A stretch of 64,000 nucleotides of DNA from positions 620,001-684,000 of the forward strand of contig NZ_CP056030.1 in assembly GCF_013374995.1 (NCBI RefSeq), given 5' to 3'. The position numbers were made by a program, and so were the translations under genes. Shown here one piece after another: positions 41,485-50,150 of the stretch. The notes beneath the pieces were generated by a model. That model did not search any database and was not told where the DNA came from. It was given only the letters and a program-made list of their open reading frames with translations. Source of the stretch: Pseudomonas eucalypticola. Its GTDB lineage: Bacteria > Pseudomonadota > Gammaproteobacteria > Pseudomonadales > Pseudomonadaceae. How positions within the stretch are numbered: position 1 is the first letter of the stretch; the number at the start of each line of letters is the position of its first letter.

Positions 41485-41790
41485 TCAGAGGTCGCCCATG
41501 ATGCGGCCGGCGAAGCCGAATACGCGGCGGTTGCCGGCCAGGTCCACCAACTCCACGTCGCGGCTCTGGCCCGGCTCGAAGCGCACGGCGGTGCCGGCCG
41601 GAATGTTCAGGCGCATGCCGCGGCTGGCGGCGCGGTCAAAGGTGAGGGCGTCGTTGGTTTCGAAAAAATGGTAGTGCGAGCCCACCTGGATGGGCCGGTC
41701 GCCACTGTTGGCCACGCTCAGGCTGACGGTGCGGCGGCCGACGTTGAGTTCGATATCGCCGGGTTGGATCTGGTATTGGCCTGGAATCAT
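41485..41790 (-). CDS. ureB: Urease beta subunit
   Basis: Structural subunit of the (alpha-beta-gamma)3 urease. The 101-residue protein starts [19 protein letters not shown] and shows [22 protein letters not shown] read as two adjoining segments, plus [14 protein letters not shown]. An upstream open frame reaches 41859 but lacks family sequence. Unlike a simple ureABC array, two acetyltransferase genes separate it from ureA. Confidence 0.97.
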   Translation of the reverse strand: MIPGQYQIQPGDIELNVGRRTVSLSVANSGDRPIQVGSHYHFFETNDALTFDRAASRGMRLNIPAGTAVRFEPGQSRDVELVDLAGNRRVFGFAGRIMGDL

Positions 41791-41800
41791 GCGGCCCTCC

Positions 41801-42322
41801 TCAAAGTGTCTTGTAGAAAAACGCCGTGGCGGTGTATTCACCATCCGGCCGGCAGGCAAACCCGGGGATCTGCCCTGCGCGCTTGTAGCCCTGGGACAGG
41901 TAGAAGGCCTCGGCGGGCGAGCCGGCTTCGGTGTCCAGGTGCAGCAGGCCGCGCTTGTACTGGCGGGCGGCGACCTCCACCGCCTGCATCAATTGCTGCC
42001 CCATGCCGCGCCGCTGGGCGTCGGAGCGCACCATCAGCTTCTGCACCTCGGCCCGGTTGAGGCCATTGACGCGTTTGCAGAACACCAATTGCGCGCTGGC
42101 CATGACTTGTTCGTCACGTACCACCGCCCACAGCACCAGGTCGTTGATGGCGATGCGGTTTTTCACTTCGTCGAAATAGCTGTTGGCTTCATGGGCGTCC
42201 AGGTCGGCAAGAAAGCCGATGGAGGCGCCCTGCTTGACCGAATCCAACAGCAATTCGACCAGGCCCTGGCGGTAGTGAGCGAAGCTTTCAACGGTGACGC
42301 GGCGCAATTGGGCGGCATTCAT
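41801..42322 (-). CDS. GNAT family N-acetyltransferase inserted between pat and ureB
   Basis: Acetyl-CoA-dependent acetyltransferase of 173 residues. The acyl-CoA-binding motif A is [20 protein letters not shown] at about 90-110, and the C-terminal [20 protein letters not shown] segment is typical. The N-terminal half ([23 protein letters not shown]) fits GNATs of the phosphinothricin/amine type. The substrate is unknown. It begins six bases after the upstream acetyltransferase gene and ends 10 bases before ureB, so it belongs to the urease operon. P. aeruginosa has only one acetyltransferase (pat) here. Confidence 0.85.
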   Translation of the reverse strand: MNAAQLRRVTVESFAHYRQGLVELLLDSVKQGASIGFLADLDAHEANSYFDEVKNRIAINDLVLWAVVRDEQVMASAQLVFCKRVNGLNRAEVQKLMVRSDAQRRGMGQQLMQAVEVAARQYKRGLLHLDTEAGSPAEAFYLSQGYKRAGQIPGFACRPDGEYTATAFFYKTL

Positions 42323-42328
42323 GGCGGC

Positions 42329-42862
42329 TTACTCCACGGGAGTCGGGGAAGGTTCGGCGCCCGGGTTCAGGATCAGTTGCATGAAGGTCAGGTCCAGCCA
42401 GCGACCGAACTTGCTGCCCACCTGGGGCATCTGCCCCGTGATCGTGAAACCGAGTCGCTCGTGCAGACGGATGGACGCCGCGTTGCCACTCTCGATGGCG
42501 GCGACCATCACGTGTTTGTCACAGCCGCGTGCGCGTTCGACCAGGGCATTCATCAGCAGCGGCCCCAGGCCGTTGCCCCGTTGATCGGCGCGTACGTAGA
42601 CCGAGTGTTCGACGGTCTGGCGAAAGCCCTGAAAAGGACGCCAGTCACCAAATGAAGCGTAGCCCAGCACGGCGTCATTGGCGTCGACCGCTACCAGGAT
42701 AGGGTAGTGCTGGGCCTGCCGAGCGGCATACCAGGCCTGGCGGTTGCCCAGGTCCACGGGTTGTTCGTTCCAGATGGCGGTGGTGTTGAGCACCGCATCG
42801 TTGTAGATATCGCGGATGCCGGGCAGGTCGGCATGCAGGGCGTCACGTACGCGAAAAGTCAT
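42329..42862 (-). CDS. Pat/MddA-type GNAT acetyltransferase (methionine sulfoximine/phosphinothricin type)
   Basis: The 177-residue product matches the phosphinothricin/methionine-sulfoximine acetyltransferase family: YNDAVLNTTAIWNEQPVDL, LGYASFGDWRPFQGFRQTVEHSVYV, here read as two segments, and the acetyl-CoA motif VRADQRGNGLGPLLMNAL. The C-terminal KFGRWLDLTFMQL is also characteristic. The gene sits directly after ureA, as pat does in P. aeruginosa. Such enzymes detoxify glutamine-synthetase inhibitors, which fits a nitrogen-assimilation operon. Confidence 0.87.
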   Translation of the reverse strand: MTFRVRDALHADLPGIRDIYNDAVLNTTAIWNEQPVDLGNRQAWYAARQAQHYPILVAVDANDAVLGYASFGDWRPFQGFRQTVEHSVYVRADQRGNGLGPLLMNALVERARGCDKHVMVAAIESGNAASIRLHERLGFTITGQMPQVGSKFGRWLDLTFMQLILNPGAEPSPTPVE

Positions 42863-42870
42863 GGCGGGCC

Positions 42871-43173
<303 letters not shown>

Positions 43174-43231
43174 GGTGTGTCCATTCGTGGGCAGTAACAA
43201 AACAGGTGGCTGAATGGCGACGGGGCGCGCA

Positions 43232-44071
43232 TCAGGTGCTCCAGATTCTGGGAGGCAGGGCTTCTTTGCCCAGCACTTCGGGGCGTAACAGTTTCCACAG
43301 GCCGATCAGCCAGTCGCGGGCCTGCAGGCCTTCGTGGGCCAGGCAGCGGGCCACCAGCAGGCCTGGCAACTGGCTGAGGTCGCCGCGCACCTGGCCCTTG
43401 AAGGCCCGGCATCGTTCAAGCAGTTCAGGACTGACGTCGGCGCTCACCAGCAAGGTGGCGAATACGGTGTGCCCGTCCAGGCCCATGGGCGAGTCGAGCA
43501 GGCCGTCGTTGCCGGTGACCCGCTGGCGCTCGTGCCAGAGCAATTGGCCGTCGCGGCGTATGTCCAGGCGGCTCTGGAAATGTCCGCGCTCGAAACGCTC
43601 GTCGGCCGCGGGTCGGCCCAGGGCAACCACGTCCCAATAGAACAGCCGGGCGTCGCCTTCAAGGTCGATGCTGGTGGTCAGTTCGGCCTGGGCGGCGCTG
43701 TAGACGATGGTTTCCTGGGGCAGCCACTCCAGGGTCGCCCCCGGGCCCACGCGCAGGTTCAGGGTCTGGTAGGCGGGGCCAGCGGCGCGGTACCACTTGG
43801 CCGCGCCAGGGCTGGTCAACTGCGCCCAGGCGCCTGCGCCGACGCTGGCGCTGATGTTCAACCGGTCACCGCCGGCGATGCCCCCCGGGGGGTGGACGAT
43901 GATGTGCTGGCACACCTGGGGGCCTTCGGCGTACAGGTGCTTCTGCACTCGCAACGGGCCCTGGTGGCGGCGCAGTGTGGGCCGCGTGGTGTCGCCGAAG
44001 CGGCCATAGCCCAGCTCGAGCTCGGCGTGCCAGCTCGGCGTGTACAGGGCGGTGGAGACGGGCAGGTTCAT
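43232..44071 (-). CDS. ureD: Urease accessory protein UreD
   Basis: Scaffold that binds apo-urease and passes nickel from UreG/UreF to the active site. The 279-residue product has the conserved [14 protein letters not shown] motif at about 59-72, [12 protein letters not shown] at about 83-94 and [15 protein letters not shown] at about 113-127. It follows urtE by 30 bases, so urea import and urease assembly genes appear to be one transcript. Confidence 0.96.
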   Translation of the reverse strand: MNLPVSTALYTPSWHAELELGYGRFGDTTRPTLRRHQGPLRVQKHLYAEGPQVCQHIIVHPPGGIAGGDRLNISASVGAGAWAQLTSPGAAKWYRAAGPAYQTLNLRVGPGATLEWLPQETIVYSAAQAELTTSIDLEGDARLFYWDVVALGRPAADERFERGHFQSRLDIRRDGQLLWHERQRVTGNDGLLDSPMGLDGHTVFATLLVSADVSPELLERCRAFKGQVRGDLSQLPGLLVARCLAHEGLQARDWLIGLWKLLRPEVLGKEALPPRIWST

Positions 44072-44101
44072 AGGCGCATTCGTTATTGGTTTGCGTGCAG
44101 A

Positions 44102-44800
44102 TTAAATGGTTACCAGGCCGCGTACACCCTCGGCCTCCATATTTTTCCCGCGGCCCTGCTGCACAATTTCGCCGCGGGACATCACCAGGTACTGGTCGGC
44201 CAGCTCGGCGGCGAAGTCGTAGAACTGCTCCACCAGCAGAATCGCCATGTCGCCACGGGCCGCGAGCTTCTTGATCACCGCGCCGATTTCCTTGATCACC
44301 GAGGGCTGGATACCCTCGGTGGGTTCGTCGAGGATCAGCAGGCGCGGGCGGCTGGCCAGGGCACGGCCAATGGCCAATTGTTGTTGCTGGCCGCCGGACA
44401 GGTCGCCGCCGCGGCGGTGTTTCATCTGCAGCAGCACGGGAAACAGTTCATAGATGAACGCCGGTACTTGCTTGGCCTCGGCGGCGCTGAAGCGCGACAG
44501 GCCCATCAACAGGTTCTCTTCAACCGTTAGGCGCCCGAAGATCTCGCGGCCCTGGGGCACGTAGGCAATGCCAGCGTGCACCCGCTGGTGTGGCTTGAAA
44601 CCGGTGATGGGCTTGCCTTCCCACTGCACGCTGCCTTCCTTGGACGGGATCAGGCCCATCAGGCACTTGAGCAGGGTGGTCTTGCCCACGCCGTTGCGGC
44701 CCAGCAGGCAGGTGACTTCGCCCACTTTCACGTCGAAGGACAGGCCGCGCAGGATGTGGCTGCCGCCGTAGTATTGGTGAAGCTTCTGGACTTCCAGCAT
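44102..44800 (-). CDS. urtE: Urea ABC transporter ATP-binding protein UrtE
   Basis: Second ATPase of the high-affinity urea importer. The 232-residue product starts MLEVQKLHQYYGGSHILRG and has Walker A GRNGVGKTT, signature LSGGQQQQLAIGRAL and Walker B LLILDEPTEGIQPS, where EPTEGIQP is typical of UrtE. The upstream extension is excluded because the start at 44800 gives the standard N-terminus. It is 80 bases downstream of urtD. Confidence 0.96.
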   Translation of the reverse strand: MLEVQKLHQYYGGSHILRGLSFDVKVGEVTCLLGRNGVGKTTLLKCLMGLIPSKEGSVQWEGKPITGFKPHQRVHAGIAYVPQGREIFGRLTVEENLLMGLSRFSAAEAKQVPAFIYELFPVLLQMKHRRGGDLSGGQQQQLAIGRALASRPRLLILDEPTEGIQPSVIKEIGAVIKKLAARGDMAILLVEQFYDFAAELADQYLVMSRGEIVQQGRGKNMEAEGVRGLVTI

Positions 44801-44880
44801 GGTATTGCTCCAAATGTTCCCGTGGCCCCGGCCATGTCTGTAGAACCAAGCTGCGCCCAGTCCTACAGGCTCAGGTGGCC

Positions 44881-45741
44881 TCAACGACCCAGATAAACCT
44901 CGATCACCCTTTCATCGGCCTGCACCTGCTGCAACGATCCCTCGGCCAGCACGCTGCCCTGGTGCAGCACGGTCACGTAGTCGGCGATGGTGTCGACGAA
45001 GCCCATGTCGTGCTCCACCACCATCAGCGAATGCTTGCCGGCCAGGGTCTTGAACAGTTCGGCGGTGAACTCGGTCTCGGCGTCGGTCATGCCCGCCACC
45101 GGCTCGTCCAGCAGCAACAGTTGCGGGTCCTGCACCAGCAGCATGCCAATTTCCAGGAACTGCTTCTGGCCGTGGGACAGCAGTCCGGCCGGGCGGTGCA
45201 CCGAGGCACTGAGCCGGATGGTTTCCAGCACCTCGTCGATGCGGTCTTTCTGTTCGCCATTGAGCCGCGCGCGAAGGCTGGCCCATACCGACTTGTCGGT
45301 TTTCTGCGCCAGTTCCAGGTTCTCGAACACGCTCAGGGCTTCGAACACCGTGGGCTTCTGAAATTTGCGGCCGATGCCGGCCTGGGCGATCTCGACTTCG
45401 CTCATGCGGGTCAGGTCCAGGGTCTCGCCGAACCAGGCCTTGCCGTGGCTGGGGCGGGTCTTGCCGGTGATGACATCCATCAGCGTGGTCTTGCCCGCAC
45501 CGTTGGGGCCGATGATGCAGCGCAGCTCACCGACGCCGATGTACAGGTTCAGGCTGTTGAGGGCCTTGAAGCCGTCGAAACTGACGCTGATGTCTTCCAG
45601 CGTCAGGATCGTGCCGTGGCGGGCGCTGAGGCTGCCGTCCACGCGCTGGCCCAGGCCAATCGCGTCGCGGCTGGTGCCGGCATCACGGTTGGGCTCGAGG
45701 ATGGGTTCGAGCATCAGTTCCGGGGTGGGGGTGGTCTTCAT
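44881..45741 (-). CDS. urtD: Urea ABC transporter ATP-binding protein UrtD
   Basis: First ATPase of the urea importer, 286 residues. A poorly conserved N-terminal extension of about 45 residues precedes the ABC domain, with Walker A GPNGAGKTT, signature LSHGQKQFLEIG and Walker B LLLLDEPVAGMTDAE, the last specific to UrtD. The start overlaps the urtC stop by four bases (ATGA). Confidence 0.95.
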   Translation of the reverse strand: MKTTPTPELMLEPILEPNRDAGTSRDAIGLGQRVDGSLSARHGTILTLEDISVSFDGFKALNSLNLYIGVGELRCIIGPNGAGKTTLMDVITGKTRPSHGKAWFGETLDLTRMSEVEIAQAGIGRKFQKPTVFEALSVFENLELAQKTDKSVWASLRARLNGEQKDRIDEVLETIRLSASVHRPAGLLSHGQKQFLEIGMLLVQDPQLLLLDEPVAGMTDAETEFTAELFKTLAGKHSLMVVEHDMGFVDTIADYVTVLHQGSVLAEGSLQQVQADERVIEVYLGR

Positions 45742-46817
45742 TGTTCGCCCCTTTTCTTGATCAGGCCGATGACGCCCTTGGGCAGGTACAGGGTGACGAT
45801 GATGAACAGCGCGCCCAGGAAGAACAGCCAGTATTCGGGGAAGGCCACGGTGAACCAGCTCTTCATGCCGTTCACCAGCCCGGCGCCCAGCAACGGGCCG
45901 ATCAGCGTGCCGCGCCCGCCCAGGGCCACCCACACGGCGGCCTCGATGGAGTTGGTGGGCGACATCTCGCTGGGGTTGATGATGCCTACCTGGGGCACGT
46001 ACAGGGCGCCCGCCAGGCCGCACAGCACGGCGCTGAGCACCCAGATGAACAGCTTGAAGCCGCGCGGGTCGTAGCCGCAGAACATCAAGCGGTTCTCGGC
46101 GTCGCGCAGGGCGGTCAGCACCCGGCCGAACTTGCTTTGCGCCAGGCGCCAGCCCAGCAGCAGGCTGCCCACCAGCAAGGCCACGGTGAGCAGGAACAGC
46201 ACCGCGCGGGTGCCCTGGGAGGTGATATTGAAGCCCAGGATGCTGCGGAAGTTGGTAAAGCCGTTGTTGCCGCCAAAGCCGGTCTCGTTGCGGAAGAACA
46301 GCAGCATGCCGGCGAAGGTCAGGGCCTGGGTCATGATCGAGAAATACACGCCCTTGATCCGCGAGCGGAAGGCGAAGAAGCCGAACACCAGCGCCAGCAG
46401 TCCCGGCGCCAGCACCACCAGGCACAGGGCCCAGAGGAAGTGCTGAGTGCCGACCCAATACCAGGGCAGCTCGGTCCAGGACAGGAAGGTCATGAAGGGC
46501 GGCAGGCTATCACCGGCTGACTCGCGCATCAGGTACATGCCCATGGCGTAGCCACCCAGGGCGAAGAACAGGCCGTGGCCCAGGGACAATAGCCCGGCGT
46601 AGCCCCAGACCAGGTCCAGGGCCAGGGCGACGATGGCGTAGCAGAGGATCTTGCCCACCAGCGTCAGCGTGTAGGCCGAGACCTGCAGGCTGTTGCTTTC
46701 CGGCAGCAGGGACAGCAGCGCCAGGGCCACCAGCAGCGCCACGATCAGCGCGCCGATGGCAATGGTGGCCTTGGGACCGGCCTTTTGTGCAGCGGTTACC
46801 ATCAGGGGCTGGTTCAT
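45738..46817 (-). CDS. urtC: Urea ABC transporter permease UrtC
   Basis: LivM-type permease subunit, 359 residues with about nine membrane segments. Recognisable sequences are LDLVWGYAGLLSLGHGLFFALGGY, read as two adjoining parts, NGFTNFRSILGFN, and the coupling loop GRVLTALRDAENRLMFCGYD. It shares one base with the urtB stop codon and overlaps urtD, indicating tight coupling. Confidence 0.95.
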   Translation of the reverse strand: MNQPLMVTAAQKAGPKATIAIGALIVALLVALALLSLLPESNSLQVSAYTLTLVGKILCYAIVALALDLVWGYAGLLSLGHGLFFALGGYAMGMYLMRESAGDSLPPFMTFLSWTELPWYWVGTQHFLWALCLVVLAPGLLALVFGFFAFRSRIKGVYFSIMTQALTFAGMLLFFRNETGFGGNNGFTNFRSILGFNITSQGTRAVLFLLTVALLVGSLLLGWRLAQSKFGRVLTALRDAENRLMFCGYDPRGFKLFIWVLSAVLCGLAGALYVPQVGIINPSEMSPTNSIEAAVWVALGGRGTLIGPLLGAGLVNGMKSWFTVAFPEYWLFFLGALFIIVTLYLPKGVIGLIKKRGEQ

Positions 46818-48358
46818 CAGTCGATCACCCGTCCTTTCAATGCAAAGAGGCCCTGGGGACGTTTCTGGATAAACAGAATGATCAGCGCCAGGATGAGGAT
46901 CTTGCCCAGTACGGCACCGATCTGTGGTTCCAGGATCTTGTTGGCGATGCCCAGCCCGAACGCCGCCGAGACGCTGCCGGCCAGTTGGCCGACGCCGCCC
47001 AGCACTACCACCAGGAATGAGTCGATGATGTAGCCCTGGCCCAGTTCCGGGCCGACGTTGCCGATCTGGCTCAGGGCCACGCCGCCCAGGCCCGCGATGC
47101 CCGAACCCAGGCCGAAGGCAAGCATGTCGATGCGCCCGGTGGGCACGCCGCAGCAGGCAGCCATGTTGCGGTTCTGGGTGACGGCGCGCACGTTCAGGCC
47201 CAGGCGGGTCTTGTTCAGCAGCAGCCAGGTCAGCACCACCACGAACAGCGCGAAGGCAATGATGACGATGCGGTTGAAGGGCAACACCAGGTTAGGCAGT
47301 ACTTGAATACCGCCGCTCAGCCATTCGGGGTTGGCCACTTCCACGTTCTGGGCGCCGAAGATCAGCCGCACGGCCTGGATCAGGATCAGGCTGATGCCCC
47401 AGGTGGCCAGCAGGGTTTCCAGCGGGCGGCCATACAGGTGGCGAATGATGGTGCGCTCCAGCGCCATGCCGATGCAGGCGGTGACGAAGAACGCCACCGG
47501 CAGGGCCACCAGCGGGTAGAACTCGATGGCACCGGGGGCCAGGCGCTGGAACAGGATCTGCACGGCGTACGTGGAGTAGGCGCCGATCATCAGCATCTCG
47601 CCGTGGGCCATGTTGATCACCCCCAGCAGGCCGAAGGTGATGGCCAAGCCCAGGGCGGCCAGCAGCAGGATCGAGCCCAGGGACATGCCGCTGAAGGCCT
47701 GGCCCAGCAGGTCGCCGATCATCAGCTTGCGCTTGACCTGCACCAGGCTGGTTTCCGCCGCAGTGCGCACGCCAGGGTCTTTTTCCACGTCCGGTTGCAG
47801 CAGGTTTTCCAGGCGCGTACGGGCCATGGGCTCGCCGGTGTCGCCCAGCAGGCGTACGGCGGCCAGGCGCACGGCCGGGTCGGGGTCTACCAGTTGCAGG
47901 TTGGCCAAGGCCAGGCTCAGGGCGGTCTTGATGCCGCTGTCCTGTTCGCCGGCCACCACATGGTCCAGCAGTTTCAGCTGGCTGGGTTGGGCGCTTTTCT
48001 GCAGTTGCTGGGCGGCAGCCAGGCGCACGGGCTTGTCGTTGCTCAACAGTTGCTGGCTGGCCAGGGCGTTATCCACCAGGCCACGCAGGCGGTTGTTCAG
48101 GCGCACCTTGCGCAGGTTGGCGTCAGTGGGGGCGTCAGGCTTGTCGATGACGGCATGCTTGTCAGCGTCCATCGACACCCGGCCGTCCTGCAGGGCCAGC
48201 AGCAGCTCTAGGCGCTCGGGAATGGGCTCGGCGGCCCAGGTTTCCAGTAATTGGGCCTGCTGCGCGGAAGTGCCGGCGACGAAGTCGTCAGCGTCGCTGG
48301 CGTAGGCGGCCAGGGGTAGCAGCAGGATGAGGGATAGCAGAAGGCGATAGAGGGACAT
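46817..48358 (-). CDS. urtB: Urea ABC transporter permease UrtB
   Basis: LivH-type permease of 513 residues. The first about 210 residues are a signal peptide (MSLYRLLLSLILLLPLAAYA) plus a periplasmic helical, HEAT-like region, an extension typical of UrtB and absent from LivH. The permease core follows, with FGLLGVINMAHGEMLMIGAY and the RAVTQNRNMAACCGVPTGRI loop. The start at 48358 is preferred; the upstream open frame runs into a REP-like repeat. A 171-base gap containing that repeat separates it from urtA. Confidence 0.95.
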   Translation of the reverse strand: MSLYRLLLSLILLLPLAAYASDADDFVAGTSAQQAQLLETWAAEPIPERLELLLALQDGRVSMDADKHAVIDKPDAPTDANLRKVRLNNRLRGLVDNALASQQLLSNDKPVRLAAAQQLQKSAQPSQLKLLDHVVAGEQDSGIKTALSLALANLQLVDPDPAVRLAAVRLLGDTGEPMARTRLENLLQPDVEKDPGVRTAAETSLVQVKRKLMIGDLLGQAFSGMSLGSILLLAALGLAITFGLLGVINMAHGEMLMIGAYSTYAVQILFQRLAPGAIEFYPLVALPVAFFVTACIGMALERTIIRHLYGRPLETLLATWGISLILIQAVRLIFGAQNVEVANPEWLSGGIQVLPNLVLPFNRIVIIAFALFVVVLTWLLLNKTRLGLNVRAVTQNRNMAACCGVPTGRIDMLAFGLGSGIAGLGGVALSQIGNVGPELGQGYIIDSFLVVVLGGVGQLAGSVSAAFGLGIANKILEPQIGAVLGKILILALIILFIQKRPQGLFALKGRVID

Positions 48359-48402
48359 GGCAGCGTCCTGAAAAGCGGAAAACGGGTTGGCTCCACGCGC
48401 GA

Positions 48403-48499
48403 CCCCTGTGGGACCGGGCGAAGCTCGGGAAGAACGCACCGCGGTGTGTCTTTAACACTGCGGTGGCCTTTTCCCGAGCTTCGCCCGGTCCCACAAGGG
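48403..48499. repeat. REP-like inverted pair, copy 4, between urtA and urtB
   Basis: Arms 48403-48431 and 48471-48499 share the core GGGACCGGGCGAAGCTCGGG as a perfect 25-base inverted repeat. The loop itself pairs (CACCGC / GCGGTG). The structure would fold in the urt mRNA just after urtA and may stabilise the binding-protein message while reducing read-through. Confidence 0.85.
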
Positions 48500-48529
48500 T
48501 GAGAGCGAGCTGAGGCGTAGAGGCCGTGC

Positions 48530-49795
48530 TTAGTTGCTCTTCACCGCATAGTCAGGCTTCTTGTCGTTGCCTGGGATGAACGGGCTCCAGGGTTCGGCGC
48601 GGATCGGTTCCTTGGTCTGCCACACCACGTTGAACTGGCCGTCGTCCTGGATCTCGCCGATCATCACCGGCTTGTGCAGGTGGTGGTTGGTCTTGTCCAT
48701 GGTCAGGGTGAACCCCGACGGCGCGGCGAAGGTCTGGCCGCCCATGGCGTCGCGCACTTTGTCCACATCGGTGGACTTGGCCTTCTCGGCTGCCTGGGCC
48801 CACATGTGGATGCCCACGTAAGTGGCTTCCATCGGGTCGTTGGTCACCGCCTTGTCGGCACCCGGCAGGTTGTGGGCTTTGGCGTAGGCTTTCCAGTCGG
48901 CGACGAACTTGGTGTTGACCGGGTTATCCACCGACTCGAAGTAGTTCCAGGCGGCCAGGTTGCCTACCAGCGGCTTGGTATCGATGCCACGCAGTTCTTC
49001 CTCGCCCACCGAGAAGGCCACCACCGGCACGTCGGTGGCTTTCAGGCCCTGGTTGGCCAGTTCCTTGTAGAAGGGCACGTTGGAATCGCCGTTGACGGTG
49101 GAGATAACGGCCGTCTTGCCGCCGGCGGAGAACTTCTTGATGTTGGCAACGATGGTCTGGTAGTCGGCGTGGCCGAACGGGGTGTAGACCTCTTCGATGT
49201 CGCTGTCCTTCACACCCTTGGAGTGCAGGAAGGCGCGCAGAATCTTGTTGGTGGTGCGCGGGTACACGTAGTCGGTGCCCAGCAGGAAGAAGCGCTTGGC
49301 GCTGCCGCCGTCTTCGCTCATCAGGTATTCCACCGCCGGGATGGCCTGCTGGTTCGGCGCGGCGCCGGTATAGAAAACGTTGGGCGACATTTCTTCGCCT
49401 TCATATTGGACCGGGTAGAACAGCAGGCCGTTGAGTTCCTCGAACACCGGCAGTACCGACTTGCGCGATACCGAGGTCCAGCAGCCGAACACCACCGCCA
49501 CTTTGTCCTGGGTCAGCAACTGGCGGGCCTTCTCGGCGAACAGCGGCCAGTTGGACGCTGGGTCCACCACCACGGGCTCCAGCTTCTTGCCATTGACCCC
49601 GCCTTTGGCGTTGATCTCGTCGATGGTCATCAAGGCCACGTCTTTCAACGAGGTCTCGGAGATTGCCATGGTGCCCGACAGCGAATGCAGAATACCGACC
49701 TTGATGGTCTCGGCGGCCTGGATAGTCCAGCTCATGCCCATGGCGGCAATGGATGCCGTGAGGGTAAACGCCTTGATCAAGCTACGACGCTTCAT
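48530..49795 (-). CDS. urtA: Urea ABC transporter substrate-binding protein UrtA
   Basis: Periplasmic urea-binding protein, 421 residues, first gene of the urt operon. The signal peptide starts with a Tat-like MKRRSLIKAF and ends near TIQAAET. The mature part has VGILHSLSGTMAISETSLKD, VVFGCWTSVSRKSVLPVFEE and LFYPVQYEGEEMSPNVFY, all typical of UrtA. Promoter elements of sigma-54/NtrC type lie upstream. Confidence 0.96.
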   Translation of the reverse strand: MKRRSLIKAFTLTASIAAMGMSWTIQAAETIKVGILHSLSGTMAISETSLKDVALMTIDEINAKGGVNGKKLEPVVVDPASNWPLFAEKARQLLTQDKVAVVFGCWTSVSRKSVLPVFEELNGLLFYPVQYEGEEMSPNVFYTGAAPNQQAIPAVEYLMSEDGGSAKRFFLLGTDYVYPRTTNKILRAFLHSKGVKDSDIEEVYTPFGHADYQTIVANIKKFSAGGKTAVISTVNGDSNVPFYKELANQGLKATDVPVVAFSVGEEELRGIDTKPLVGNLAAWNYFESVDNPVNTKFVADWKAYAKAHNLPGADKAVTNDPMEATYVGIHMWAQAAEKAKSTDVDKVRDAMGGQTFAAPSGFTLTMDKTNHHLHKPVMIGEIQDDGQFNVVWQTKEPIRAEPWSPFIPGNDKKPDYAVKSN

Positions 49796-49858
49796 GGTGC
49801 AATCTCCATTGGTTAAGTATTTTTAGTGGGGCAGATGGCGACTTCCATTGGGGTAATT

Positions 49859-49873
49859 GCAAGGGGTGTGCCG
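49859..49873 (-). promoter_or_regulatory. sigma-54 (-24/-12) promoter of the urt-ure operon
   Basis: On the minus strand the sequence reads CGGCACACCCCTTGC, followed by A, with GG and GC 10 bases apart and GGCAC and TTGCA blocks. It lies about 64 bases before the urtA start. It could drive about 10 kb of urt and ure genes. Confidence 0.7.
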
Positions 49874-49927
49874 AAGTGGTGCAAGGCCGTGGGATGGCGC
49901 TATCAGGGGTGTAAAGGTCGCTTGGCC

Positions 49928-49942
49928 GCACCGGGCTGGTGC
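49928..49942 (-). promoter_or_regulatory. NtrC-like dyad upstream of the urt promoter
   Basis: GCACCGGGCTGGTGC matches GCACC-N5-GGTGC perfectly and lies about 56 bases upstream of the -24 element. It sits in the 355-base gap 49796-50150, which has no gene; its right part (50085-50130) is A+T-rich with no other recognised signal. Confidence 0.6.
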
Positions 49943-50150
49943 GCGTTTGGCGGGGTGGTGCGGCTGGGTGGACGTTGCTGGTGCATTGCTAGCGGTGCTG
50001 CTAGGTCTGCGCCAAGGCGGACCAGGCGATTGCCTGGACATACCTCGCCCAGGAAAAGCGCGGCACGGACGGCGCTCGATTCAAGGGCAATATTAGAAGA
50101 AATTTTTTTGGACAAAAAGAGCGGCGCGATCAGCACGCCGCCCAATAGCG

